Shown here one piece after another: positions 1 to 8,624 of a stretch of 64,000 nt of DNA. This stretch comes from Pseudoxanthomonas sp. Root630. Lineage in GTDB: Bacteria; Pseudomonadota; Gammaproteobacteria; Xanthomonadales; Xanthomonadaceae. Location of the stretch: positions 497,270 to 561,269 of the forward strand of contig NZ_LMGY01000001.1 of assembly GCF_001427585.1 (NCBI RefSeq), in the 5' to 3' direction. A model generated the notes under the pieces. It was not told where the DNA came from. It saw nothing but the letters and a program-made list of their open reading frames with translations, and searched no databases. Each line of letters starts with the position of its first letter. The stretch's first letter is position 1. The translations under genes and the position numbers were made by a program.

Positions 1-438
1 GTAGGAGACGTTCTCCACCGCGATGCGCCGGCCGAGGGTGTCCTGCACCTGGCGGATACGCGCGGCGACATGGTGCACGGCTTCCTCGGTGAACGGGATC
101 GGCATCAGGTCGTACAGATGGCCATCGTCGCTGCAGTAGCTCAGGTGCTCGCTGTAGAGCGATACGCCGTGCTGGTCGAGGAAGCGGCGGGTGCGCGCAA
201 GGAAGGTGTCGTCCAGCGGCGCCATGCCGCCCAGCGACAGCGACAGGCCGTGGCAGGTGATCGGGTGGCGGGAGGACAGCTCACGCAGCGCCTCGCCGTA
301 GCGGCCGCCCACGCCGATCCAGTTGTCCGGCGCGCACTCGAGGAAGTCGAAGCTGCCTGCGGGCGCGTCCAGCAGGTCATCGAGCAGGGCACGGCGCAGG
401 CCGAGGCCTGCAGAGGCGGAGGGCAGGGGTGTGGTCAT
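1..438 (-). CDS. DUF692 (MNIO) family RiPP-modifying oxidase, BufB/HvfB-like, 3' end outside the window
   Basis: The ATG is at 438 and the reading frame stays open to the window edge, giving about 146 N-terminal residues; the C-terminal half is missing. Visible family segments are [42 protein letters not shown] and AVENVSY, which match the TIM-barrel multinuclear iron oxidases (DUF692). Several His, Glu and Asn in these segments are family metal ligands. Such enzymes modify cysteines of a small partner peptide. The gene starts 51 bp downstream of the EGKCG-repeat precursor on the same strand, the order seen in bufferin and hvf operons. By family precedent a DUF2063-type partner (BufC/HvfC) would follow outside the window. 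The family call is firm; the chemistry is inferred. Confidence 0.88.
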   Translation of the reverse strand, partial: MTTPLPSASAGLGLRRALLDDLLDAPAGSFDFLECAPDNWIGVGGRYGEALRELSSRHPITCHGLSLSLGGMAPLDDTFLARTRRFLDQHGVSLYSEHLSYCSDDGHLYDLMPIPFTEEAVHHVAARIRQVQDTLGRRIAVENVSY

Positions 439-489
439 GCAGGAAGGCGTCGGGTCCCGGCGGATGCGCCGGGACCCTTGCGCACAGGC

Positions 490-900
490 TTACTTGTCGC
501 CGGTCTTCTTGTCGGCGCCGCACTTGCCTTCGCCACACTTGCCTTCACCGCATTTGCCTTCGGCACCCTTGGCGCCCGCGTGGGCCTTGTGCTCGGCGGC
601 GTCGATGAAGCCGTCCTTGTTGGTGTCGATGCCGGCGAAGTCGGCGGCCTTGCCGGGATGGGCGGCGGCGAATTCGGCCTGCGAGACCTTGCCGTCCTTG
701 TCGGTATCGGCCTTGGCCATGCCGCACTTGCCCTCGCCGCATTTGCCTTCACCGCACTTGCCTTCGCCTGCCTTCGCGGCTTCCGGCGCGGCCAGCAGGT
801 AACCCTGCGCCAGCGGCTCCATCGCGAAGCTCGAGCCGGCCAGCAGGATGCCGCCCGCCAGCGCGACGGCGACGGCGGCGGGTTTGGTGGTCTTGGACAT
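490..900 (-). CDS. Exported EGKCG-repeat / EF-hand RiPP precursor, bufferin (BufA2)/HvfA-like
   Basis: 136 aa from ATG 900, preceded by GGGAGAG; an in-frame upstream ATG at 984 has no such site. Residues 1-26 form a signal peptide ending SSFA. Two blocks of three EGKCG motifs carry cysteines 49, 54, 59 and 117, 122, 127. Between them lie two canonical 12-residue EF-hand loops, 65-76 (D-x-D-x-D-G) and 92-103 (D-x-N-x-D-G). In HvfA and bufferins, EGKCG cysteines are modified by the partner DUF692 enzyme to bind copper, and that enzyme is encoded just downstream here. A candidate -10 (TACAAT) lies on the minus strand at 948-953. The role as a periplasmic metal-binding peptide is inferred from the motif plus the neighbour. 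An unmodified calcium-binding protein is the alternative. Confidence 0.85.
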   Translation of the reverse strand: MSKTTKPAAVAVALAGGILLAGSSFAMEPLAQGYLLAAPEAAKAGEGKCGEGKCGEGKCGMAKADTDKDGKVSQAEFAAAHPGKAADFAGIDTNKDGFIDAAEHKAHAGAKGAEGKCGEGKCGEGKCGADKKTGDK

Positions 901-1000
901 CGTGTTCTCTCCCAGGGCGTGCGGGGGATCCGCACCAGCGTGGCGCGATTGTAGCCGCGGGACGTTAGCGTGCCGTTTGCGCACGGCCCAGAACGGGCAA

Positions 1001-1018
1001 GCCCCGCCGGAGCGGGGC
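1001..1018 (-). terminator. Hairpin terminator after phoU
   Basis: GCCCCGC and GCGGGGC pair around a four-base loop, 30 bp beyond the phoU stop. On the minus strand the 3' side runs into TTGCCCGTT. It would separate the pst operon from the precursor operon downstream. Confidence 0.6.
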
Positions 1019-1047
1019 CCGTCGCGTGTTGCGGCGTGGCGCCGGGA

Positions 1048-1758
1048 TCAGACGGCGCCGGTGGTGCTGGTGTCGTCGCGCTTGGCCCGCGGCGGCAGCG
1101 GTTGCTCGCCATGCACCAGGAACCACACGTTCTCGGCGATGTTGGTGGCGTGGTCGCCGATCCGCTCCAGGTTCTTGGCCATGAACAGCAGGTGCGTGCA
1201 CGGCGTGATGTTGCGCGGGTCTTCCATCATGTAGGTCAGCAGCTCGCGGAACAGCGCGGTGTAGTGCGCGTCCAGCTCGGCATCGCGTTCGCGCACCTGC
1301 ACGGCCTGTTCGGCGTCGCCGTTCTGGTATGCGGCCAGCACGTCGCGGACCTGGCGCGCCGCCAGCTTGCCGAGCGCGCGCAGGCCGGTGATCTGCGGCA
1401 TCGGCGGCGACACGTTGAGGGCGATCGAACGCTTGGCGACGTTCGCGGCGTAGTCGCCGATGCGCTCGATGTCGGCCGGGATGCGCAGGCCGGCGAGGAT
1501 CTCCCGCAGGTCGCGCGCCATCGGGCCACGCAGGGCCAGGTGCATCACGTCGTGGCTGACCTGGTGCTCGATGGCGTCGATCGCTTCATCGTTGGCGATG
1601 ATGCGTTGTGCGGCCTTGTCGTCCCGGCGTTCGACCACGTCCAGCGCGGCCTCCAACTGGGCGACGGCGGTCTCGCCCATGCGGACGATCTCGGCCACGA
1701 GGCGGCGTTGTTCTTCGTCGTAGCTCTTCACGATATGGTCGTTGGGTTGGGTGTTCAT
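1048..1758 (-). CDS. phoU: Phosphate signalling complex protein PhoU
   Basis: 236 aa from ATG 1758. Two repeated three-helix PhoU domains are visible, each with the metal-binding signature: ERIGDYAANVAK near residues 98-109 and LERIGDHATNIAEN near the C terminus. PhoU bridges the Pst transporter and the sensor kinase PhoR, keeping the Pho response off when phosphate is plentiful. It is the last gene of pstS-pstC-pstA-pstB-phoU and starts 8 bp after pstB. Frames reaching further upstream only read pstB out of frame. No phoR or phoB is present in the window. Confidence 0.96.
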   Translation of the reverse strand: MNTQPNDHIVKSYDEEQRRLVAEIVRMGETAVAQLEAALDVVERRDDKAAQRIIANDEAIDAIEHQVSHDVMHLALRGPMARDLREILAGLRIPADIERIGDYAANVAKRSIALNVSPPMPQITGLRALGKLAARQVRDVLAAYQNGDAEQAVQVRERDAELDAHYTALFRELLTYMMEDPRNITPCTHLLFMAKNLERIGDHATNIAENVWFLVHGEQPLPPRAKRDDTSTTGAV

Positions 1759-1766
1759 GGGCGTCC

Positions 1767-2585
1767 TCAGCCGAAACGTCCGGTGATGTAGTCTTCGGTC
1801 TGCTGCTTGCCGGGGTTGGAGAAGATCGTCGACGTGGCGTCGTGTTCGACCAGCTCGCCCAGGTACATGAAGGCCGTGTAGTCGGACACGCGCGCGGCCT
1901 GCTGCATGTTGTGCGTCACGATGGCGATGGTGTACTGGTGCTTCAGTTCTTCGATCAGCTGTTCGATCTTGCTGGTCGAGATGGGGTCCAGCGCGGAGGT
2001 CGGTTCGTCCAGCAGGATGACGTCCGGGCGCAGCGCGACGGCGCGCGCGATGCACAGGCGCTGCTGCTGGCCGCCGGACAGTCCCAGCGCGCTCTGCTTC
2101 AGCTTGTCCTTGGCCTCGTCCCACAGCGCCGCCTGGCGCAATGCCTGCTCGACGCGGATTTCCATGTCGGCCTTGTTCAGGCGCTCGTGGTGGCGGATGC
2201 CGTACGCCACGTTCTCGAAGATCGTCATCGGGAACGGCACCGGCTTCTGGAACACCATGCCCACCTTGCTGCGCAGGCGGTTCATCGGGTACTTGGGGTC
2301 CAGGATGTTCTCGCCATCCAGCAGGACGTCGCCGGCGGCGCGCAGCTTCGGGTACAGCGAATAGATCCGGTTGAAGACGCGCAGCAGGGTGGACTTGCCG
2401 CAGCCGGAGGGACCGATCAGCGCGGTGACGCGCTTCTCGGGGATCTCCAGGTTGATGTTCTTCAGCGCGTGGAAGTCGCCGTAGTAGAAGTCCAGGCCCT
2501 TGGCGGCCAGCTTCACGCTGGCCGGCGCGGCGAGGTCGTCGTGGCGTTGCGGCGTCACCACGGCAATGCGGGCGGCGTCATTCAT
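1767..2585 (-). CDS. pstB: Phosphate ABC transporter ATP-binding protein PstB
   Basis: 272 aa, the usual PstB length plus a short N-terminal tail. Walker A is GPSGCGKST (residues 58-66), the signature is LSGGQQQR, and Walker B is [13 protein letters not shown]. It also contains the YGIRHHE and FQKPVPFPM segments of the PstB subfamily. It is the cytoplasmic ATPase of the high-affinity phosphate importer. The start overlaps the end of pstA by 8 bp, which suggests translational coupling. Confidence 0.97.
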   Translation of the reverse strand: MNDAARIAVVTPQRHDDLAAPASVKLAAKGLDFYYGDFHALKNINLEIPEKRVTALIGPSGCGKSTLLRVFNRIYSLYPKLRAAGDVLLDGENILDPKYPMNRLRSKVGMVFQKPVPFPMTIFENVAYGIRHHERLNKADMEIRVEQALRQAALWDEAKDKLKQSALGLSGGQQQRLCIARAVALRPDVILLDEPTSALDPISTSKIEQLIEELKHQYTIAIVTHNMQQAARVSDYTAFMYLGELVEHDATSTIFSNPGKQQTEDYITGRFG

Positions 2586-3429
2586 GGGTCACCTTGTTTC
2601 GAAGAAGGATGGTTCGCGCAATCAGGCTGAGGATCAGCACCATGCCGGTGACGAGGAAGGCGCCGGCCCAGGCCAGCGAATTCCAGGAGTCGTAGGGGCT
2701 CATCGCGTACTGGAAGATGACCATCGGCAGGTTGGCCATCGACTGGTTGAGGTCCGTGCTCCAGAACTGGTTGTTGAAGGCGGTGAACAGCAACGGCGCG
2801 GTTTCGCCGCTGATGCGCGCCAGCGCCAGCAGGATGCCGGTGACGATGCCCGGCAACGCCGAACGCATCAGCACCTGGGTGGTGACCTTCCACTGCGGCA
2901 CGCCCAGCGACAGCGCGGCTTCGCGCATCTGCTGCGGCACCAGCCGGAGCATCTCGTCGGTGGTGCGCACGATCACCGGCAGCGCGATGAACGCCAGCGC
3001 CACGGCACCGGCCCAGGCCGAGTAGTGCCCCATCTGCGCCACCATCACGGTGTAGATGAAGAGGCCCAGCACGATCGACGGCGCCGACAGCAGGATGTCG
3101 TTGACGAAGCGGACGGTTTCGCCCAGCCAGTGCTTGTTGGCGTACTCGGCCAGGTAGGTGCCGGCGGCGATGCCGATCGGCGTACCCAGCACGATCGCCA
3201 GCAGGCTGATCACCACGCTGCCGAACAGCGCGTTCGCCAGGCCGCCCGGTTCATTCGGCGGCGGCGTCATCTGGGTGAAGAGATCGAGGTTGAGGCTGCC
3301 CATGCCCTTGGTGATCGTGGTCCAGAGGATCCAGACCAGCCACATCAGGCCGAACATGGCCGCGGCGATGGACAGGGTGAGGGCGGCGACATTCTTGACC
3401 TTGCGCCACGTGTAGAGCGAAGCGGACAT
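2578..3429 (-). CDS. pstA: Phosphate ABC transporter permease PstA
   Basis: 283 aa with about six membrane segments, and the permease EAA-type loop [14 protein letters not shown] near the middle of the C-terminal half. It pairs with PstC to form the inner-membrane phosphate channel. The ATG overlaps the pstC stop (TGATG), and the 3' end overlaps pstB by 8 bp. Length and motifs are normal for PstA. Confidence 0.96.
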   Translation of the reverse strand: MSASLYTWRKVKNVAALTLSIAAAMFGLMWLVWILWTTITKGMGSLNLDLFTQMTPPPNEPGGLANALFGSVVISLLAIVLGTPIGIAAGTYLAEYANKHWLGETVRFVNDILLSAPSIVLGLFIYTVMVAQMGHYSAWAGAVALAFIALPVIVRTTDEMLRLVPQQMREAALSLGVPQWKVTTQVLMRSALPGIVTGILLALARISGETAPLLFTAFNNQFWSTDLNQSMANLPMVIFQYAMSPYDSWNSLAWAGAFLVTGMVLILSLIARTILLRNKVTHE

Positions 3430-4400
3430 CAGTTGCCCTCCCGCTTGGCGAGCTGGCGCAGCATCAGGCGGGCGATCGCCAGCACGATGAAGGTCAGCAC
3501 GAACAGGGTGAAGCCGAGCAGCAGCAGCGAACCCTTGTGCAGCGGGTCGGTGGCTTCGGCGAATTCATTCGCAATCGTCGCGGCGATCGAAGTGCCCGGC
3601 TCCAGCAGCGCCAGGCTGATGGCGTAGGCATTGCCGATGACGAAGGTCACCGCCATCGTTTCACCCAGTGCGCGGCCCAGGCCGAGGAACACGCCGCCGA
3701 TCACCGCCGAGCGGGTGTACGGCAGCACGATGTCCCAGACCACTTCCCACTTGGTCGAACCCAGCGCGTAGGCCGATTCCTTCAGGCGGCCCGGCACGGT
3801 CAGGAAGACCTCGCGCATCACCGACGAAATGAAGGGGATCACCATGATCGCCAGCACCAGGCCGGCGGTCATCATGCCGATGCCCAGCGGCGGGCCGGAG
3901 AGCAGCACGCCCACCAGCGGGATCTGGCCGAGGTTGTCGTTGATCCACGGATAGACGTGTTCGCTCAGCTGCGGCGCCAGCACGAACAGGCCCCACATGC
4001 CGTAGATGATCGAGGGGATGCCGGCCAGCAGTTCGATGGCCATGCCGACCGGGCCGCGCATCCAGGCCGGTGCGACTTCGGTCAGGAAGACCGCGATGCC
4101 GAAGCTCACCGGCACCGCGATCAGCATGGCGATGCCGGCGCTGACCAGCGTGCCGAAGATCGGCACCAGCGCGCCGAATTCGCGCGTGCCGACGTTCCAC
4201 TCGGTGCTGGTGAAGAAGCCCAGGCCGAAGGTCTGCAGGGCTTCGCGACCGCCCCACAGCATCGACACGGCGGCGGCGATCAGCGAAACGAGGACGAACA
4301 GGCCGGCGCCGGTCAGCGTGAGCCGGAACAGCTTGTCTGCGCGCGCATCTTTGGCGGTGCGCACGTCCGTCAGGGAAACGGGGAGGGCAGTGGCGTTCAT
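3429..4400 (-). CDS. pstC: Phosphate ABC transporter permease PstC
   Basis: 323 aa. A cytoplasmic N terminus is followed by about six membrane segments. The loop LKESAYALGSTKWEVV is the EAA motif contacting PstB. It forms the phosphate channel with PstA. A 110-bp gap separates it from pstS; the gap carries a PHO-box-like repeat pair and a strong hairpin. The ribosome binding site before ATG 4400 is weak. Confidence 0.96.
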   Translation of the reverse strand: MNATALPVSLTDVRTAKDARADKLFRLTLTGAGLFVLVSLIAAAVSMLWGGREALQTFGLGFFTSTEWNVGTREFGALVPIFGTLVSAGIAMLIAVPVSFGIAVFLTEVAPAWMRGPVGMAIELLAGIPSIIYGMWGLFVLAPQLSEHVYPWINDNLGQIPLVGVLLSGPPLGIGMMTAGLVLAIMVIPFISSVMREVFLTVPGRLKESAYALGSTKWEVVWDIVLPYTRSAVIGGVFLGLGRALGETMAVTFVIGNAYAISLALLEPGTSIAATIANEFAEATDPLHKGSLLLLGFTLFVLTFIVLAIARLMLRQLAKREGN

Positions 4401-4456
4401 GCAACCCGAAGGGTGGGGGAGGGCGGTGTGGCGGTCTGGCTAGTGCACGGGTATGT

Positions 4457-4474
4457 CGTTACCGCGTGATGACA
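4457..4474 (-). promoter_or_regulatory. PHO-box-like repeat pair upstream of pstC
   Basis: On the minus strand TGTCATC and GGTAACG are spaced exactly 11 bp start to start, the PhoB half-site period. The first half-site and linker (TGTCATCACGC) are identical to the site upstream of pstS. It may give pstCAB-phoU its own phosphate-regulated promoter. Confidence 0.5.
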
Positions 4475-4502
4475 CCGGGCCGCCCATCACGGCGGCCCGG
4501 TG
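4473..4502 (-). terminator. Strong hairpin between pstS and pstC, possible attenuator
   Basis: A perfect 12-bp stem, CACCGGGCCGCC with GGCGGCCCGGTG, encloses a six-base loop eight bases after the pstS stop. There is no U-run on the minus strand, so it more likely protects or partly terminates the pstS message. That would fit the need for more PstS than PstCAB. Confidence 0.5.
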
Positions 4503-4510
4503 CGGGCGAC

Positions 4511-5605
4511 TCAGAGCTTGATCTCGGTGTTCCAGTACTGCTCGATCTGGCCCACCAGTTCCGGCGGCAGCGGCACGTAGTCCAGTTCGTTGGCCTGCGC
4601 CTGGCCCTGCGCGTAGGCCCACTTGAAGAACTCGAGCGTGTGCTTGGCCTTCGCCGCGTCCTTCGGCTGCTTGTAGACCAGGATGAAGTTGGTGGCGGTG
4701 ATCGGCCACGCGTGCTCGCCCGGCGCATTGGTGATGACCAGGTTGAAGTCCTTGGCATTCGCCCAGTCGGCGCTGGCCGCGGCAGCGGCGAAACTCTCGG
4801 CGGTGGGCAGCACGAACTGGCCGGCCGCGTTCTGCAGCGAGGCGTACGACATCTTGTTCTGCTCGGCATAGGCCAGTTCGACGTAGCCGATCGAACCCTT
4901 CAGCTGGCGCACGTAAGCGGCGACGCCTTCGTTGCCCTTGCCGCCGACGCCGCCAGGCCAGTTGACGCTGGTGCCTTCGCCGACCGTGTCCTTCCACGCC
5001 GGGCTGACCTTGGACAGGTAGTTGACGAAGTTGAAGGTGGTGCCCGAACCGTCGGAGCGGTGCACGGTGTTGATCTTGCCGGCCGGCAGCGTGACGCCCG
5101 GGTTCAGCGCGACGATCGCCGGGTCGTTCCAGGTGGTGATCTTGTGCAGGAAGATGTCCGCCAGCACGGTCCCGTTGAGCTTCAACTGGCCCGGCTGCAG
5201 GCCTTCCACGTTGATGACCGGGACCACGCCGCCGATCACCGACGGGAACTGGCCCAGGCCGGCCTGCGCCAGTTCTTCCGGCGACAGCGGCTTGTCGGAC
5301 GAACCGAAGTCGACGGTCGCGGCCTTGATCTGGGCGATGCCGCCGCCGGAACCGATCGACTGGTAGTTGATCTTGGCGCCGGTGGCCTTGTTGTAGTCCG
5401 TGGACCAGCGGGCCATCAGCGGATAGATGAAGGATGCGCCGGCGCCGGTGAGCTCGGCCGAGATCTTCTGTGCACCTTCGGCGGGGGCAGCGGCACCTTC
5501 GGCGCCCGCGCTCGTGGCCGGGGCATCGGTCTTTCCGCCGCAGGCGGCGGCGAAGAAGGCGGTGGCCAGGGCCAACGTGGCCAGGCGGGCGTTACGGACG
5601 TGCAT
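4511..5605 (-). CDS. pstS: Phosphate-binding lipoprotein PstS (first copy)
   Basis: 364 aa. The N terminus is a lipoprotein signal with FFAAAC, lipid-modified Cys 22, then a low-complexity Ala/Glu/Gly linker before the binding domain. PstS segments visible are GAGASFIYPL, SIGSGGGIAQIK, DFGSSDKPL and RSDGSGTTFNF; the Ser, Asp, Arg and Thr in these bind phosphate. It delivers periplasmic phosphate to PstCA and heads pstSCAB-phoU. A PHO-box-like site lies about 50-70 bp upstream. It is a close paralogue of the next gene upstream, which lacks the lipobox. Confidence 0.95.
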   Translation of the reverse strand: MHVRNARLATLALATAFFAAACGGKTDAPATSAGAEGAAAPAEGAQKISAELTGAGASFIYPLMARWSTDYNKATGAKINYQSIGSGGGIAQIKAATVDFGSSDKPLSPEELAQAGLGQFPSVIGGVVPVINVEGLQPGQLKLNGTVLADIFLHKITTWNDPAIVALNPGVTLPAGKINTVHRSDGSGTTFNFVNYLSKVSPAWKDTVGEGTSVNWPGGVGGKGNEGVAAYVRQLKGSIGYVELAYAEQNKMSYASLQNAAGQFVLPTAESFAAAAASADWANAKDFNLVITNAPGEHAWPITATNFILVYKQPKDAAKAKHTLEFFKWAYAQGQAQANELDYVPLPPELVGQIEQYWNTEIKL

Positions 5606-5654
5606 GGGCGCTCCAGACGGGTCGTTTGTGATCCACGCTATGAAATGATGTTTT

Positions 5655-5672
5655 TGTTACAGCGTGATGACA
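5655..5672 (-). promoter_or_regulatory. PHO box upstream of pstS
   Basis: On the minus strand TGTCATC-ACGC-TGTAACA is two heptamers at an 11-bp period, a good match to the PhoB consensus CTGTCAT-4-CTGTCAT. It is centred about 58 bp before the pstS ATG. Confidence 0.68.
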
Positions 5673-5719
5673 TGGCGGTCTCGCGCCGTCATGCGACCGC
5701 CACGTCCGTGCGTCCGGGC

Positions 5720-5746
5720 AAAAAGAAAGCGGGCCCGAAGGCCCGC
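5720..5746 (-). terminator. Rho-independent terminator of the second pstS gene
   Basis: On the minus strand GCGGGCC-TTCG-GGCCCGC is followed by TTTCTTTTT. It lies about 76 bp after the stop of the upstream pstS copy, so that gene is transcribed separately from pstSCAB-phoU. Confidence 0.82.
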
Positions 5747-5822
5747 CAGAGGTGGGATCGCGCGGGAGGGGACGCGATCCCGGTGCCGGCACGGAGGAGA
5801 GAACGTGCCGGCGGTTCTGCGA

Positions 5823-6836
5823 TCAGTACTTCAGGTTGGCCTTCCAGTACGTCTCGATCTGCTGCACCAGCGCCGGCGGCAGCGGCACGTAGTCGAGCGA
5901 CTTGGCCTGGGCGTCGCCATTGGCGTAGACCCAGCGGAAGAAATCGCGGGCGTCCTTGTTGCCCTTCTTCGGTGCCTTGTACATCAGGATGAAGTTGGTG
6001 GCGGTGATCGGCCAGGAGTTGGCACCCGGGGCATTCGTCATGACCAGGTAGAAGTCCTTGGACTTGGCCCACTCGGCGCTGGCCGCAGCGGCGGCGAAGG
6101 ACTCGTCGCTCGGCTGCACAAAGTTGCCGGAGGCATTCTTCAGGCTCGCGTAGGCCATCTTGTTCTGCAGCGCGTACGACAGCTCGACGTAGCCGATGCC
6201 GCCCTTGATCTGCTTCACGTAGGCGGCGACGCCTTCGTTGCCCTTGCCGCCCACGCCGGTCGGCCACTGCACGGTGGTGCCTTCACCGACCTTGCTCTTC
6301 CACTCCGGGCTGACCTTGGACAGGTAGTTGACGAAGTTGAAGGTGGTGCCCGAACCATCCGAACGACGCACGACGGTGATGCGCTGCGCCGGCAGCGTCA
6401 CGCCCGGGTTCAGCGCGGCGATGGCCGGGTCGTTCCAGGTCTTGATGGTGCCGAGGAAGATGTTGGCCAGGGTCGGGCCATCCAGCTTCAGCTGGCCCGG
6501 CTTCAGGCCGGCCACGTTCAGCACCGGGACCACGCCGCCGATCACCGACGGGAACTGGGCCAGGCCGTACTTCGCCAGTTCTTCCGGCTTCAGCGGGGCG
6601 TCGGACGAACCGAAGTCCACGGTGCCGGCCTTGATCTGCGCGATACCGCCGCCGGAACCGATCGACTGGTAGTTCACGCGGTTGTTGGTGGCCTTGGCGT
6701 AGTCGGCGGACCACTTGGTCATCACCGGGTACACGAACGACGCACCGGCGCCGGTCACGTCGGCGGCGAACGCCTGCACCGAGAAGGCCGAGGCGAGCGC
6801 GAGCAGCGCCACGCGGGATTTGATCGAGTTCAACAC
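5823..6836 (-). CDS. pstS: Second periplasmic phosphate-binding protein, PstS paralogue
   Basis: 337 aa from GTG 6836, chosen because AGGAG lies six bases upstream and the protein then begins directly with a signal peptide (cleavage after VQAFA). An earlier ATG in frame at 6977 would add 47 residues without a binding site. It shares long blocks with the neighbouring PstS, including SIGSGGGIAQIK, RSDGSGTTFNF and VGGKGNEGVAAYV. It has no lipobox, so it should be soluble in the periplasm. It is monocistronic, with a terminator downstream and a four-repeat PHO region upstream. Soluble and anchored PstS copies may capture phosphate delivered by the OprP-type porin. Confidence 0.93.
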   Translation of the reverse strand: MLNSIKSRVALLALASAFSVQAFAADVTGAGASFVYPVMTKWSADYAKATNNRVNYQSIGSGGGIAQIKAGTVDFGSSDAPLKPEELAKYGLAQFPSVIGGVVPVLNVAGLKPGQLKLDGPTLANIFLGTIKTWNDPAIAALNPGVTLPAQRITVVRRSDGSGTTFNFVNYLSKVSPEWKSKVGEGTTVQWPTGVGGKGNEGVAAYVKQIKGGIGYVELSYALQNKMAYASLKNASGNFVQPSDESFAAAAASAEWAKSKDFYLVMTNAPGANSWPITATNFILMYKAPKKGNKDARDFFRWVYANGDAQAKSLDYVPLPPALVQQIETYWKANLKY

Positions 6837-6906
6837 GGAAGTCTCCTGGGAGAAGGCAGGGTGGAAGGACGGGCGTGCCCGTTGGGTGGCCATTCCACGA
6901 CGTTTG

Positions 6907-6946
6907 TGTGACAGCCCGGTGTCGCGATTAAGACAGTCCCGTGACG
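6907..6946 (-). promoter_or_regulatory. Tandem PHO boxes upstream of the second pstS
   Basis: Four heptamers repeat at an 11-bp period on the minus strand: CGTCACG (6940-6946), TGTCTTA (6929-6935), CGACACC (6918-6924) and TGTCACA (6907-6913). This equals two adjacent PhoB dimer sites, 70-110 bp before GTG 6836. The rest of the 427-bp divergent gap (6837-7263) shows only the site facing oprP. Confidence 0.62.
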
Positions 6947-7097
6947 GCGGGCGATGCGGCCCAGGCCGTGCTGGCATTCCGTACAGGAGTGGCGTGCTTC
7001 GCGCGCGCGACGGATCCGGGAGGTGCGCGGATGCGTGCGCACCTATCTATAGGAGCGCACGCCGGGGTGGTCGGCAGGCGGTGGGTGGCGATGCGCC

Positions 7098-7118
7098 CTT
7101 GTCATATTCCGGTCACGA
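7098..7118 (+). promoter_or_regulatory. PHO-box-like site upstream of the phosphate porin
   Basis: TGTCATA and GGTCACG lie 11 bp apart (CTTGTCATATTCCGGTCACG), about 150 bp before ATG 7264. The inverted partner GTGAC at 7128-7132 may extend the site. Confidence 0.58.
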
Positions 7119-7263
7119 AACGCACATGTGACTGCAAGATTTCACTCCCATCCTTTAGCGCATCTTTGACGGGCGCTTAATGATTTCCGAAGGTGATCTC
7201 GGAAGTGAAGCCGGCGCCCACGAAGCCAGCGCTCTTACTTCTACTTCCACTCGGAGAGTCACC

Positions 7264-8562
7264 ATGCGTTATTCCCTCCTGGCTGCCGCGCTCGCCGTCG
7301 CCATGGGCAGCACCAGCTTCTCGGCGTCCGCCGCCGACTCCCGCGATCAGACGATCGCCGAACTGAAGGCGCAGCTGGAAGCGCTGTCGGCCAAGGTGGC
7401 CGAGCTGGAAGAGCGCAGCGACGCGCAGTCGGACGTCAACATCGATACCGCTTCGCAGCTGGACAAGCTCAACACCGGCTCGCCGAAGGTCGATACCAAG
7501 GGCGGCCTGAAGATCACCTCGGCCGACGGCAAGTTCGAAGCTTCCGTCGGTGGCCGCATCCAGTTCGACACCTATGCGTTCGACCGCGACCTGGCCAGCA
7601 CCACCGGTACCACCGAGTTCCGCCGCGCGCGCCTGACCCTGCAGGGCAAGGCCTATGGCTGGGAATACAAGATGGAGAACGATTTCGGTGCGGGCGGTGG
7701 CCTCGACGGCTTCCGCGACGTCTACATCGCCAAGTCGGCGCTGGGCGGCAAGTTCACCATCGGTCACTTCAAGCCTTACCGCGCGATGGAGGAGCTGACC
7801 AGCTCCAACGAGCTGCTGACCATGGAGCGTCCGTTCGCGTCCGCCACCGGTCTGTTCAACGGTCGCCAGTTCCAGCAGGGCGTGGGCTACCTGCGTGCCG
7901 GCGAGAACTACACGGCGGGCTTGAGCGTGTTCAATCTGCGTGGTGCCGCCGGTACGCGCAACGAAGGCGTCGGCGCTGCCGGCCGCGTGACGTTCGCGCC
8001 GATCAACAACGACAACAGCACCCTGCACTTCGGCGCCTGGTACAGCTTCGAAGACCAGAACCAGGGTTCGGCAGACCTGGTTGCCACCTCCAACTACGCG
8101 GGTCGCCGCGGTCCGTCGCAGGTCATCGCCACCACGACCGGCGCCAGCCGCAACACCGTGGACGTGATGGCGGTGGAAGCCGCCGGTTCGTTCGGCCCGA
8201 CCTTCTTCCAGGCCGAGTACGCCGACGCGACCTTCGGCCAGCCGCTGGGCCGCGACCAGGATGTGACGACGTACTACGTGCAGGGCAGCTTCATGCTCAA
8301 CGGCGGCCACAAGCCGTACAAGGGCGCCACCGGCGTGTTCGGTTCGCCGAAGGTCGCCGACAAGGGCCTGTGGGAGCTGACCGGTCGCTACGACTATGTC
8401 GAGAACGAAACGCTGAACCGCGAAGTCACCAGCTGGATCCTCGGCGTGAACTACTACGTCAATCCCAACCTGCGCTTCATGTTCAACTACACGCAGGGCG
8501 ACAACGAAGTCACCGGCGACGAAACCGCGCAGTACGCGCTGCGCACGCAGTTCGCCTGGTAA
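7264..8562 (+). CDS. Phosphate-selective porin, OprO/OprP family
   Basis: 432 aa. The start at ATG 7264 gives a clean signal peptide ending SASA; an upstream in-frame start at 7180 would spoil it. After the signal comes a short coiled-coil (about 25-55, TIAELKAQLEAL), then a beta-barrel porin of the P/O family (SVGGRIQFDTYAF, RRARLTLQGKAYGWEYKMENDF, ending in LRTQFAW with the terminal aromatic). It should form a trimeric outer-membrane channel for phosphate or polyphosphate. Divergent from the soluble PstS gene, it has a PHO-like site upstream and a terminator 37 bp downstream. OprO versus OprP specificity cannot be read here. Confidence 0.92.
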   Translation: MRYSLLAAALAVAMGSTSFSASAADSRDQTIAELKAQLEALSAKVAELEERSDAQSDVNIDTASQLDKLNTGSPKVDTKGGLKITSADGKFEASVGGRIQFDTYAFDRDLASTTGTTEFRRARLTLQGKAYGWEYKMENDFGAGGGLDGFRDVYIAKSALGGKFTIGHFKPYRAMEELTSSNELLTMERPFASATGLFNGRQFQQGVGYLRAGENYTAGLSVFNLRGAAGTRNEGVGAAGRVTFAPINNDNSTLHFGAWYSFEDQNQGSADLVATSNYAGRRGPSQVIATTTGASRNTVDVMAVEAAGSFGPTFFQAEYADATFGQPLGRDQDVTTYYVQGSFMLNGGHKPYKGATGVFGSPKVADKGLWELTGRYDYVENETLNREVTSWILGVNYYVNPNLRFMFNYTQGDNEVTGDETAQYALRTQFAW

Positions 8563-8598
8563 GCCGCGCGGCGCACGCGCGCCGTCACCGCGACACGG

Positions 8599-8624
8599 AG
8601 GCCCGGGATCGCATCCCGGGCCTT
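8599..8624 (+). terminator. Hairpin terminator after the phosphate porin
   Basis: AGGCCCGGGAT pairs with ATCCCGGGCCT around a three-base loop, 37 bp past the stop. Only a weak T-run follows. Confidence 0.65.

Noticed and set aside
323-802. HLPSP-repeat protein on the plus strand
   Set aside because: It is the antisense reading of the EGKCG repeats; the minus-strand gene has the signal peptide and ribosome site.
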